The notes beneath the pieces were generated by a model. It was not told where the DNA came from and ran no database searches. It saw only the letters and a program-made list of their open reading frames with translations. This document shows, piece after piece, positions 1 through 9,888 of a DNA stretch of 64,000 nt. Numbering within the stretch: position 1 is the stretch's first letter; each line of letters opens with the position of its first letter. Both the position numbers and the translations under genes were made by a program. The DNA is from Ulva prolifera (taxonomy: Eukaryota; Chlorophyta; Ulvophyceae; Ulvales; Ulvaceae), in NCBI GenBank assembly GCA_023078555.1, contig CM041201.1, positions 4,285,713 to 4,349,712 on the forward strand, in the 5' to 3' direction.

Positions 1-171
1 GGCCTTGTGATTTGGATCGCTTACCCCTGAGTAGCGTGACATCGCGTCTGCGCCAACGCAACCATCCTCTGCGATTATGTATTGCCCAAGGCTTGTGCTG
101 ACCAAACAAGTTGTTCATGGGCTTATGGAATACACTTTCACGGCTGATGTCGGAAATTTTCACGCGGACGC

Positions 172-2322
172 AGCGTGCAGGCTGGCAGCCGCCGTCAAGG
201 CGTCGTAGTGCGTGCTGCCCAAAAGGCAGAGTACATTTGGTTTGATGGTCTAGAGGGTGACGAGTCCAAGGTGCGGTTGACTGCGGAAGGGCAGCAATTT
301 GTCCCGCAAACCTGCCGCCCGTGTTCCATGGCAGTGCTGCATGCTCTGTGGAATATGGAGCAGACAAATAGGATTGAGGATTGAGATAAGGTCAACTCAG
401 AGCAAACGTTTGAAAGTTCAAATTGCGAACATGAGCTTGCATCATTCTTGACACGCCGGAAATAGAATGCTCTCGGCACCGTTCGCGTTAGCACCAAGCA
501 GCACGCGGTGGCGATCCTGATTTCCGCAGCGCTGCACAGGGCGTTTCCTTCAATGAGATGCGTGCCAAGACCAAGTGCATCCCTGAGCCGATCACTTCCG
601 GTAACCCCGCAGACTTTCCGAACTGGTCCTTTGATGGGTCCTCCACCGGTATGCAACCACTCAGAATTTCTCCAGCTGGACAGTCCCGAATCCTTCAGTT
701 TCGCGACTGTCAACAATGCCCTCACATATGCAGGACAAGCTGAGGGAAACAACTCTGATTGCATTCTACAGTACGTCGCTCCTACATTATCAGCTCGCGG
801 GGTGTCATGAAGGGGACCAAGAAATGGACCGCACCATTGCATGTTGCATGTGACAGTTTGGCAGGCCTGTGATCTTCATATTCTGGCTTAACACCTGCAG
901 CGTTGCCCGGCTGCATGGCCCTAGGTGAGAACGGCTGGTGGCTGTGCAGGCCTGTGCGCATCACGCCCGACCCAATCCGCGGCGGCGACTCCGTGATGGT
1001 CCTGTGTGAGGTCCTCAACCCAGATGGAACTCCTCATGAGACCAATTACCGTTCCACCCTTGTTGAGCAGATCACCTCGGACGTGCTGGAGCAGGAGTGC
1101 CTGTTTGGATTCGAGCAGGAATATACAATGATGGACGGCCAGAGTGTGCATGGCTGGCCTGAGAAGGGTTACCCTGCTCCCCAGGGCCCTTTCTACTGTG
1201 GTGTGGTATGTGAAAACATTCTCCCCGCGTTGTATGATGTGATGAAGCCTGCATAGGCTTCGCGTGGCAGTGTGTGCACAGAGGCACGCCTTACAGTCTG
1301 CTGCAAATGTTATTCAAGGCCTGCCTGCGTGCTTATCGTGGTACAGTCAAAGCCGCGATGGTGTGAATATTTCGATGCCGAGGGGATTACCTTGTGTACA
1401 GGGCAGCGAGTCCGTGTATGGCCGCGCTCTCGTTGAGGAGCACCTGGACGCCTGCATCCAGGCTGGCCTCACCATTTCAGGCATCAACGCTGAGGTCATG
1501 CCTGGCCAGTGGGAGTTCCAGATCGGCCCTGCAGGCCCACTTGACATGCCTGACGAGGTGAGAACTTTGCGTCCGTGCACACCTTTGATAGCTGAGTCAA
1601 AGCTTCATAGCTGACCAATGTGTCAATTATGTGCCTGATCTATAGCATTGATGGCAAGTTTGCTCATCATTTCATAGTAGCTGTGAGCTTCAATCTGGAT
1701 CGTAGATTGTAGGTCATGCTTGCACGATACTTGCTGTACCGCCTGGGTGAGAAATACGGCATTGCCTGCACTCTTGCTCCCAAGCCGATCAAGGGGGATT
1801 GGAATGGTGCTGGTGCACACACCAACTACTCCACAAAGGCCATGCGTGAGGACGGTGGCATGGCAGCTATCGAAGAGGCTATCAAGAAGCTTGAGAAGAC
1901 CCACATGGAGCATATCAGCCAATACGGGAGTGACAATGATCAGCGCCTGACTGGCAAGCATGAGACATGCGACATGAATACCTTCCGGTATGAGGCCACC
2001 TCTGTTACGGAAGCCGTCCTCTTGCATGTCTGCCTTGGCCGATCCAGCTCGGTGCCTGTTTGTGTGCTGGCGGCTTGTTGCAATGACGCACCATAAGAAG
2101 ACAATCTTGGCCTCCTGCTGTGGACACAATTCTGTTCCATGTGGCTTGCCACAAGTTGCTGTGCGTGTTTGCAGGTATGGCGTTGCTGACCGGGGTTCCT
2201 CCATTCGTATTCCTTTGCCTGTGTCACTGGCTGGGAAGGGATACCTAGAGGACCGCCGCCCAGCTGCCAATGTCAATCCCTACACTGTAGCTCGCCTGCT
2301 TATCAAGAGCACGTTCAGCTAA
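172..2322 (+). CDS. GLN2: Glutamine synthetase (GSII), probably plastid form, 7 exons
   Basis: Makes glutamine from glutamate, ammonia and ATP, the entry step of nitrogen assimilation. Exons that agree in phase: about 172-270, 540-648, 734-770, 950-1205, 1402-1557, 1713-1987 and 2175-2322, all GT-AG. From 175 they give about 358 residues, the usual GSII length. Family motifs appear in order: [40 protein letters not shown] (metal-binding Glu), [49 protein letters not shown] and [14 protein letters not shown]. The residues before AEYIW ([16 protein letters not shown]) look like the end of a chloroplast transit peptide. An in-frame stop at 145-147 shows that the true first exon lies further upstream, partly or wholly outside the window. 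One mild oddity is Asp in place of the usual Asn in the NRGxSIR motif. Family assignment is very secure; plastid location is inferred. Confidence 0.95.
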
Positions 2323-2453
2323 AAAAATCTGCTTGTCATTCTGAACGAGGGTGCAATTGTGACACCACAGCAGGTGGTCTGGGTTGGTGCAAGCTGCTGT
2401 TAGTCAGCAACCTTGGATCCTAGGTTGCCTAGTTTTTTTGGGGAGTCCTATGG

Positions 2454-2458
2454 TGTAA
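2454..2458 (+). terminator. TGTAA polyadenylation signal of the glutamine synthetase gene
   Basis: TGTAA lies 132 nt after the GS stop codon. This is the usual chlorophyte polyadenylation signal, and the distance fits the other genes in the window. Confidence 0.6.
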
Positions 2459-2459
2459 C

Positions 2460-3125
2460 ACCATGTCTGCAAAGTGATGTGTTCTGGAGAGCGACCGCGA
2501 TTCCGAAGTGAGGCACGTGTGTGTAGTTTTCTCGGGATCTGGAGCTGAATTGAGAGTCAGATCGACTGACAGTGGTGTCGATGCAATGTATATCTTTTTT
2601 TTGGTTTTTGCAACCCGATTGTTCTGCTGATAGTCATCCTTGTTAGAGCAAGCATTTGGCTGATGATTCAGCATCAGGTGTACTGGGTTGTGATGTGTGT
2701 TACCATGGTAGATATGTGACCGGGTTGCGCCGACACTGGTCCCGCCTCGGCCGACGTCTGCTGCTTTACTGACCTCGGCCTGGATACCAACTGGCTCGAT
2801 TGCGACCCCTGGTGTCAGATGCTGAGGCGGCTTCACCCCAACTGCTCAGCAAGTGAGCCGATGTGGCCGCTCAAAGTCATACAGCTTATCCGTCAAAGGT
2901 ATGTGAAGTAATGCCATGGTCCAGTACGCACAGTGATGAAACATTTACCATGCTGTGCGTTGTGAAATGTGCATAACCGTGAAAGGCAGGTGATGTATCG
3001 GAGGTGCATTACAAGGATAAAGCAAGCAAGGCAGGTAGCACCGCGTGCAAGAACCAGAGGAACTGCACACCCATGCAACCAGCCACACGCAGCACATATC
3101 AGAACACCCATGCAACGTCAGTACC
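2460..3125. other. Intergenic spacer with no recognised gene
   Basis: Between the GS 3' end and the first retroelement copy I see only short, family-less reading frames on both strands. No RNA gene was recognised. Confidence 0.5.
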
Positions 3126-3169
3126 TGCGCTGGCCACAGCCGCACAGCCACACCTCCCCATGTGCGCCG

Positions 3170-3586
3170 GCGGCCGCTCGCCTGCCCTGCGACGGAAAGC
3201 CGCATGCGAGCCCCGAGCAGGATGCCCCACCGGCCGCCGTCCCCAAGTCGCGCGTGGGCGCTCAGCGAGGCGACATACTTGCGTTCTTTCCGGTGATCGG
3301 CGACGTGTGTGTCACTCACACGCTTGCAGGTTCCAACGTTCGCCCTGCGGCGCTGTCGCATAAAACATACCGGTGCGTGGGCTCGGCTGCGTTTGCATTC
3401 CTGAACAGGCTCGCTGATGTGGCTGCAGGGGCGGGCGCGGTCTCTCGGCGGCACTTCCTGGAGAACGCGATGCGCGACATTTCCACGACGCTCTGCCGCG
3501 CAGTCGCGCGTCAGGTCCACGCCGCTGCCCCGCTGATGGCCCGCCACGCGAGCAAGGCAGTCTTGACGGGACTTGCGGTCCCATGA
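3170..3586 (+). pseudogene. Remnant of the retrotransposon endonuclease C-terminus (copy A)
   Basis: The open segment matches the last part of the copy B protein. It keeps the RGDI and GDVCVTH pieces that resemble the PD...D core of restriction-like endonucleases of R2-type retrotransposons. It has lost the downstream Lys/Tyr-containing segment through an in-frame 90-nt deletion, whose ends in copy B share the short direct repeat CGCTG. A 2-nt deletion (CCATGATGAT here, CCATGTGATGAT in copy B) causes a premature stop at 3586. No function is expected. Confidence 0.75.
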
Positions 3587-4018
3587 TGATCCCTCGCCAC
3601 TCACAGGCCATCCGGCCTGAGCAGCGAGCCCGCGAAGTTCTCGCCCCTCCCTCGCAAGCCAGGCGTCGGCCGTGGCTCGGGCGCACTGTTGGACAGCGCG
3701 TGCCGCCTCTGTCGTGTGACCCGGCCCCGGGACACAATGCGCCTCGGGCGTGCTCTGTTCTGGGCGGGTCGGCGGATGGTGGCGCTGCCGTGCGTGTTGC
3801 TCCGCCGGTCGGGGCTCTGTCCTGTTCGCGTGCGGGGAGCCACGGTGGATGACGGTGATGGGGCATTGGGTTGTGGTGGGGGGTCTGGGGGCCCCCGGTG
3901 GCTTCCGCATTGAACCGGCGCCGGCCGGGCTGCCGCTTTGGGCTGCCGCGGCCGCGCGGGCGGCGGGGTCGTGTTGCTTGCTGCCGCGGGGGTGCGTGTA
4001 CTGGGCAGGGGTGGACCG

Positions 4019-4136
4019 GGTGCGGGTGCGTGGGTGTGGTGTGGTGTGGGGGTGTGTGGGTGCGTGTGGGGGTGCGTGTGGGGCTGTGTCGGTGCGTGTG
4101 GGGGTGGGTGCGTGTGGGAGTGTGTGGGTGCTTGTT
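4019..4136 (+). repeat. TG-rich low-complexity tract in retroelement copy A
   Basis: This is an irregular run of GTGTGGG and GTGCGTG units in the 3' untranslated part of copy A. Equivalent tracts occur at the same place in copy B (6535-6655) and copy C (about 47160-47330), so the tract is part of the element and not a chance microsatellite. Confidence 0.75.
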
Positions 4137-4264
4137 GTGACTTGAATTCGGGCGCGTTCGTGGTGGCTGTTGCTCTCCTGTAGCGTGGGCTTTGCGTTGT
4201 TCGTGTGCTTCCCCATTGTCCTGGCGGTGCTACCGGCCCCTCCAGCTTTGTCCCTTGTAACACA

Positions 4265-4497
4265 GCCACACCCAAGCCCCCACACCCAAGCCCCCACAAC
4301 CCACACCCACAAGCACACCCGCACGCGCACCCACACTCGCACGCCACCAACCAGCCCAGCTCCAGAGCCCCGAAAGCACACGCAGCCGAGGCCGCAAAGC
4401 CAAACACACTGAGACACCGACAACAACCCCCCAGGGAGGCCCCAGCCCCCCCAGCCAACCCCACCCCGCCCAGCACCCGCACACCACCGCAGGAGGG
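4265..4497. repeat. CA/CCC-rich low-complexity segment between retroelement copies
   Basis: Almost purely C, A and G on the + strand (repeated CACACCCAAGCCCC-like units), it lies directly between the TTGTAACAC end of copy A and the open frame of copy B. It is roughly complementary in composition to the TG-rich tract just upstream, so the two could pair. I cannot tell whether it is the 5' leader of copy B, target-site expansion, or part of another element. Confidence 0.5.
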
Positions 4498-6210
4498 ATG
4501 GGGCTCCGACATTACTGTGAGGACACAGCAGACGCGGCGCGTCTGTCCTCTGCAGCGCTGGCCCATCTCGCACTGGCCGGGGGGGTGGAGCGCGGCCAGC
4601 CGTTCCGCGGTGAGGCGGCCGTCGAGATGCAACTGACGCTGGACCGGCTGCGCCTGGCATGGGGCGCCGCCATCCCCGGCGTAGCCGAGTGCCCCGCCGG
4701 CGTCGCGGCTTGGGCGAAGGACAACGCATCAAAGGTGAGGTTGACACAGCTGCAGAGCCTGCTCGCGCGCGCCGAGGCTGACGCTCGCAAAGCCGAGGTC
4801 TTTGCGGAGCTCGGCGCGGCCGCCGACGGGCCTTCACCCCATCTGGCAGCAGAAGCACGCGCGGCCATGGCCCGCCTGCGCAGCTGCATGGGGGCCCTCG
4901 CGTCGGCATGGCTCACAGCGTTTCCCGGACCGGTCACGGGTCTGTCCGACATGGAGTTCGGCGTGTACACTCGGCTGCGGCTCGGGGAATCCCTCCTCCC
5001 GCGCCTCGCCGATGATGGAGACTGCCCATGCGGGCGAAGCGGGGAGGCGGGCACGCACTCGCTGGTCTGCGCTTCTCTCTGGGGAACGGTCGTCGCACGT
5101 CACAACCTGCTCGTCGAGACGTGGAGGCGCGTGATCGCGCGCAGCGGCATCACATCGGCGGTGGAGCCGCACCTGAGCAGGCTCCCAAAGGGCCTCGGTC
5201 AAGGTCTCGCAGCTCCCTCCACGGCCGGCACCGCGTCACCCTCTGCCACCTCCCCGCCCGCCAAAGCCCCGGCCGCGCCCTCAGCCCCACTTGGCGCCCA
5301 GGCTTGGCCCCCCCTCTGCAGCGACGCCTCCGCCACGCCCGCGCGCGATGACGCCGCCGCCGTGCTCGGCGCGGCTGTGCTCAGCGCCGCCGTCCTCAGC
5401 CCTCGGAACCCCCCAGCGTCCCCCGATGCGTGCCCCGCGGCACCGCATCCAACCTCTTCCACAGCAGCCCCCCCCGATCCCTCAGCCTCCCTGGCCTCGG
5501 CCGCGCCCGCAACCACTCTTGGCGCCCAGGTCCCCATTCCCACCACCTACGCAGCTGCTGTCGTGTTGACGGATGACGTCGAGATGACCGGCCCAACCCC
5601 GGCATCGCCGGCCCCAGCAGGCCCCGCAGCGGCCGCAGGGGACCTCCCCTGTGTGCAGGCAGCCGCCCGCGCGCCTTGCGACGGACAGCCGCACGCGAGC
5701 CCCGCGCATGACGCCCCACCAGCCATCCTCCCCAGGTCACGCGTAGGCGCCCAGCGGGGCGACATACTCGCGTTCTTTCCGGGCTCGCCGGTGATCGGCG
5801 ACGTGTGTGTCACTCACCCGCTTGCAGGTTCCAACGTTCGCGCGGCTGCGCTGCGCGACGGCGCCTCGGCGGACGCCGCCGACCGGCGGAAACGCGACAA
5901 GTACGGCCGCTCGGGAGTCGGAGGGCTCAGCTTGGTCCCGCTGTCGCATGAAACATACGGGCGCGTGGGCCCGGCGGCGTTCGCATTCCTGAACAGGCTC
6001 GCTGGTGTGGCTGCAGGGGCAGGCGCGGTCTCTCGGCGGCGCTTCCTGGAGAATGCGCTGCGCGACATCTCCACGACGCTCTGCCGCGCCGTTGCACGCC
6101 AGGTTCACGCCGCTGCCCCGCTGATGGCGCGTCACGCGGGCAAGGCGGTACTGACGGGACTTGCGGTCCCATGTGATGATCTCTCGCCGCTCACTGGCCA
6201 TCCGGCCTGA
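4498..6210 (+). CDS. Retrotransposon polyprotein C-terminal fragment (zinc knuckle plus endonuclease-like region)
   Basis: 570 codons are open. Residues about 1-170 are alanine-rich and helical, like the linker that follows a reverse transcriptase. Residues about 178-195 hold the knuckle CPCGRSGEAGTHSLVC. Residues about 230-410 are a Pro/Ala/Ser-rich linker. From about 415 there is RVGAQRGDILAFFPG, GDVCVTHPLAG, RRKRDKYG and a conserved C-terminal helix region ending LTGHPA. In known elements the C-terminal domain nicks target DNA to prime reverse transcription. Without a reverse transcriptase this copy cannot move itself. The ATG at 4498 is simply the first in frame after truncation. GC content is far above that of the flanking genes. 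Confidence 0.75.
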   Translation: MGLRHYCEDTADAARLSSAALAHLALAGGVERGQPFRGEAAVEMQLTLDRLRLAWGAAIPGVAECPAGVAAWAKDNASKVRLTQLQSLLARAEADARKAEVFAELGAAADGPSPHLAAEARAAMARLRSCMGALASAWLTAFPGPVTGLSDMEFGVYTRLRLGESLLPRLADDGDCPCGRSGEAGTHSLVCASLWGTVVARHNLLVETWRRVIARSGITSAVEPHLSRLPKGLGQGLAAPSTAGTASPSATSPPAKAPAAPSAPLGAQAWPPLCSDASATPARDDAAAVLGAAVLSAAVLSPRNPPASPDACPAAPHPTSSTAAPPDPSASLASAAPATTLGAQVPIPTTYAAAVVLTDDVEMTGPTPASPAPAGPAAAAGDLPCVQAAARAPCDGQPHASPAHDAPPAILPRSRVGAQRGDILAFFPGSPVIGDVCVTHPLAGSNVRAAALRDGASADAADRRKRDKYGRSGVGGLSLVPLSHETYGRVGPAAFAFLNRLAGVAAGAGAVSRRRFLENALRDISTTLCRAVARQVHAAAPLMARHAGKAVLTGLAVPCDDLSPLTGHPA

Positions 6211-6534
6211 GCGGCGAGCCGCCCGCGGCGTCCTCGTCGCTCTCTCGCGGGCCGGGCGCCGTCCGAGGCTCGGACGCGCTGGTAGGCGGCGTGTGCTGCC
6301 GCGGCCGTGTGCCCCGGCCCCCGAACACGGCGCGCCTCGGGCGTGCTCCGTTCCGGGTGGGTCCGCGGATGGGGGCGCCCCCGTGTGTGTTGTTCCGGCG
6401 CCCGGGGCTGGCCTGATCGGGGCGTTGGGGCGGGGGTCCTGGGGGCCCCCGGCGGCTTCCGTGTGGGGCCGGCGCCGGCCGGGCCGCTGCATGGGGCTGC
6501 TGCTGCCGCGCGGGCGGCGGGGTCGTGTAGCGTG

Positions 6535-6655
6535 TTGGCGTGTGGGTGTGTGTGTTGGGGGTCGGGTCTGGGCCGCGTGCGGGTGCGTGGGTGCGTGGGT
6601 CGGGTGTCAGTGAGTGGTTCGTGTGGTAGTGTGTGGGAGCGTGGGGGTGTGTGTG
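6535..6655 (+). repeat. TG-rich tract in retroelement copy B
   Basis: The tract is equivalent in position and composition to the copy A tract and lies about 110 nt before the TTTGTAACAC end of copy B. Confidence 0.7.
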
Positions 6656-6773
6656 TGCTCGTTGTGCCTTGGCGTTGGCTGTGGCTCTCCTGCTGCGTGC
6701 GCATTGCGTTTCTTATGCTCTCCCTTTTGGTCCTGGCGGTGCTACCTGCCCCTCCGGCTTTTTCCTTTGTAAC

Positions 6774-7502
6774 ACACCACCGCAACCACCCGTAAACCCA
6801 GACCCCCAATCCCCAATCGCCAGGCCGGCCTGCCCGAACACCCCCGGTCGCGCCCTGACGGCGGGCCACACGCAAACGCATTGCGCATCGGGGGTGTGTG
6901 ACAGCTGCGACAGCTTCGACTGCTTGGGAAGCTTTGTCACGACTGCAGATATAGGTGTCGATCGACGTCCAGCCCAGCGGATGCGGCCGGCAAAGCACTG
7001 CGTCTGGACAACTGTACACGGCTTTGTCAGCGTTCGGAGTGATGGCGGCACCCTTGAACGCACAGAAGTAGCGCAATCTGTAGGCCGTGGAATCACAGTC
7101 TATCTTGATGACTGTCAGTCGATCGTGCACAGGTGCACGGCGACTATCTCCGAGATACCATTGGTACAGCTTGTCCATTCGAACATGCGCGATCAATCGC
7201 TCTTCAACAGCAATGCTACGATACATGCTGATTCCCTGCTGTTGCTTTGGATACGGGCAGTCAGGAATGCGCGAAGAAGGCGTCTTTCCCAAGAAAGCTT
7301 TCGGTGGTCAACATAGGCGCATCAGTGCTGACGACATATCGGTGCAGGAGCTGCGCCATTCAAACGCGGCCGCTTGTTGCTGCATCGCTCCAGCCAAAAT
7401 CGGCTGTGCACCCGAGCGTGCTGAGGCTATCAGCGTTGATTGTTCTTGTTGTTTGAGCTTGTGACTGTGATCAAACCGGCACATCAATTTGTGCCCGGGA
7501 CG
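6774..7502. promoter_or_regulatory. Spacer upstream of the zinc-finger gene; presumed promoter/5' UTR
   Basis: There is no recognisable coding family between the end of retroelement copy B and the first ATG of the zf-4CXXC_R1 frame at 7503. Short open frames here lack family features. The region presumably carries the promoter and 5' UTR of the downstream gene. I see no defined motif. Confidence 0.35.
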
Positions 7503-9801
7503 ATGGAGGAAGGCGTGGAGCCAAAGTTTGGACCAAAGCTCCTTGAGCTGTACCACTTGCAAGATCAGTCACGTGTAAGAGAAGCTTACAGTATACATCA
7601 TCTTGAAAAATACGTAAAATATGCAACCTTGCAACCTGTCCCAGGAGAGCTGTTGCGTAAAGGCCGGCATCGCCAAGACGCTGGACACGACGATTGCACA
7701 TCCTGTCACTTCTGCCGGCAGTGTACAGAGGATCAGAAACCAAGATGTGTGAAATGCGGCAAATGCTTTTGTGCGCCATGTCTCTCCAATCGGTTCGGCC
7801 AAAATGCCGCCGAGATGATGTCTCTGCCCACTTGGGTCTGCCCAGTTTGCTTGGATATCTGCAATTGCTCTGGCGCCACATGCCGGAGGGCCCAGCTCGG
7901 GCTTGAACCCACAGCAAGCTTGATCCACGAAGCTCAAGCCTTTGGATACAGTTCGGTGCGCCATGTTCCTGCAACATGTGGTGTGGCGATGAGGTAGCCA
8001 GCCTGGGCATGCAGGACCGGGGTCATCATTTTAAGCGCGAGGAATGTGCAGGTCGCAGAGTACCTGATTATTACAGCGTTATTCAGGGAAGGCACAAATC
8101 AGGAAGCAGTGAAAGCGATTGAATGGCTGGTAAATCCACAGCGCCAGTTTCAGGCAAGGCCATTCACTGTGTCAGCACCTGGCACAGGCGGCCAGCTGCA
8201 CAGTGTGAAGCACCGGAAGCCCAGGTAGCATACCAACCACATTGATGCAAAGCGACATGTCGTGATTCATACGTGTTGCTGCGTGTATGAAAACCAGCGT
8301 GGCATGCAGCAATGTCCCCTCAAATGCAACAAACGGCCCGAATGTCATGGTGAAGAGCAAGCGGGCTTCCTTGACGGCCGAAGAGCGCGTTTCGAATCAG
8401 CTGAATCACCTTACGAGTCAGCTTGGCTTTCTCAGCATGCAAGGGCTGATGAGTGAGGTGGAGGCTCTGATGCCTGCCATCGGCAAGCTGAAAGCACTGC
8501 CATCAGCTGCACATGGCCCTTCAGGCGGCGTCCGCATGGCACCGTCTTCACCTGGGTCAAGGCCTCGAGGAGCCCCCCATCCCCAGTGGAATGCATCTGC
8601 TGGCGGATCTGGTGCAGCTGGCCCCTCGGCGCACAATCTATGGAGCGATCGCCGGCCTGGGCATGTGCGAGATCATCTTGCAGCTTCTGTACCTGACAGC
8701 AGACCTCACGGAGGTTATGGTGCTGCGAGATCACGTGGCGCTGCTCAGGCAGGCATGCCACAGTCTCGAGGCGGTGAGCAGAGCTCCATTCATGTCGCAG
8801 GACCTGCCCGCCCAAATTTCCCTCCAGTTCAATCCGATGTTGCTGCATCCGGTCGTCAAGCTGATGTTGTGCCCATAAAACATATCGGGCCACAACTTGC
8901 AGGCCTGCAGGCCAATTATGGAGGACGTGGTTCCGCAAATATTGTACAGGTTGGGGCCAATGCGTGTGCAGGCTTGCCACACACAGGCACTCATAGTGCA
9001 CGTGTGAACACCCATACGCTTGAACTGCCACATCAGAGGAGAGCTTCAATGGCCCAGCGCCTTGTGAGGTCCGATGTCTCTAGTGAGGCGGCTGAAATAT
9101 GGAGGAGGTATGAGGCAGATCTTGATCGTAGGCATGGGGTCGGTGAGGCTGCCCTGTCAACAGGCGTGGCCCGGCACACGAGGTCTGAAAGCACCACGCC
9201 TGCACAGATGCAACAGAGCTCTGTGTCACGGCAGCCTGGGGCCCAGCCTGGGAGACATGAGAGACAAGCGCGACTATTGCCACGCCGCTCAGAGGCGTTG
9301 GGAAGTTGTCCGCACTCCGAAGTAGACATTGCAACCGCCCGGCCAGCTACAGCTGTGGCCACATCACCTGTGGAGTCATTCAACCTGATCAGGCACGAGG
9401 CGGCCACACAGCAGGTGCAGCCGGAGCAATCGGGCTGCGACCCTGCAGCATGTGCCCAGAGGGCTGACCAGCGAACGTCTGTGCCGATGACTGCTGCCAG
9501 TGACGATGGTGATCCAGGCCCTGCAACGAACTTGTTTCTCTCTGATCATGCTGCAGAGGCTGGAAGGGTGCACCCTGTGACGAGTTTGGGCAATGCAAGT
9601 GCCAGGTCTGCGTTGCCACAGAGTGTGAGGCCAGGCACAAGCGGCATAGTCCAGCCAGGGCAGGACGTGGCTCTCAACAAAAGCAGACCGCAAGGAGGCG
9701 ATCAGGCTATGCATGCCCACGAGCCTTCAGCACCCATGCAACAGGGCCACAGTCATGCTGTTGATTGCCAGGGTGCTCGGCCTGCCAACATTGCGCCGCC
9801 T
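7503..9801 (+). CDS. CDCA7-type zinc-finger (zf-4CXXC_R1) protein, N-terminal exons
   Basis: The first exon (about 7503-7955) encodes the zf-4CXXC_R1 domain: paired cysteines SCHFCRQC, RCVKCGKCFCAPC, the LSNRFGQ turn, then WVCPVCLDICNCS and a GLEPT...GYSS end. A GT-AG intron 7956-8051 joins GYSS to VAEYLI, restoring the conserved end of the family domain (GFxSVxxYL). Known proteins with this domain (CDCA7, CDCA7L, R1) bind DNA and work with HELLS/DDM1 in chromatin remodelling and DNA methylation. A small intron (about 8223-8309) in matching phase leads to a long low-complexity exon rich in Gly, Ser, Pro, Gln and Ala (to about 9801 or the stop at 9849). A donor at about 9802 and an acceptor at about 9888 keep the frame into the next segment, so this is probably one gene with 9889-16107. 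The zinc finger is secure; the long extension is inferred. Confidence 0.8.
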
Positions 9802-9888
9802 GATGGTGCGCACAATGTCCAAATATACCATTCGTTTTCATGGGAGTAATGATGTTCACAAATCAAGCAAACCGTGCAGGAGCAGCTG

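Larger units (their letters stand above)
3130..4264 (+). mobile_element. Degenerate 5'-truncated non-LTR retrotransposon, copy A
   Basis: The stretch is clearly homologous to copy B at 4498-6773. It shares RVGAQRGDILAFFP, GDVCVTH, FAFLNRLA, RDISTTLCRAVARQVH and KAVLTGLAVP, then a GC-rich 3' region, a TG-rich tract (about 4019-4136) and the end TTGTAACAC at about 4255-4264. It begins much later in the protein than copy B, so it is more 5'-truncated and has lost the zinc knuckle. Relative to B it lacks three codons after AFFP and 30 codons that carry the KRDKYG segment. It also lacks two bases near 3585, which moves the frame to an earlier stop. It is a dead copy. The left edge is approximate. 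Confidence 0.8.
4498..6773 (+). mobile_element. 5'-truncated non-LTR retrotransposon with restriction-like endonuclease, copy B
   Basis: The copy holds the 570-codon open frame 4498-6210, a GC-rich 3' region, a TG-rich tract and the terminal TTTGTAACAC at about 6764-6773. The reverse transcriptase is absent, as expected for a 5'-truncated insertion. Copies A and B stand head to tail. The CX1CX8HX3C knuckle followed by an RGDI...GDVCVTHP...KRDKYG region fits retrotransposons with an R2-like endonuclease. In green algae the Dualen/RandI and Utopia groups carry this arrangement, but I cannot place the element in a clade from this fragment. Confidence 0.8.

Noticed and set aside
2945..4909. 654-codon open frame on the minus strand
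   Set aside because: It is the reverse of the retroelement copies and the TG/CA-rich tracts. Its protein is Arg/Pro/His low complexity with no domain, as GC-rich low-complexity DNA produces by chance.
6132..7292. 386-codon minus-strand frame
   Set aside because: It overlaps the 3' tail of retroelement copy B and the following spacer. It is His/Thr/Pro-rich low complexity without a family.
8432..9049. 205-codon minus-strand frame
   Set aside because: It is antisense to the low-complexity exon of the zinc-finger gene. No family or splice support.
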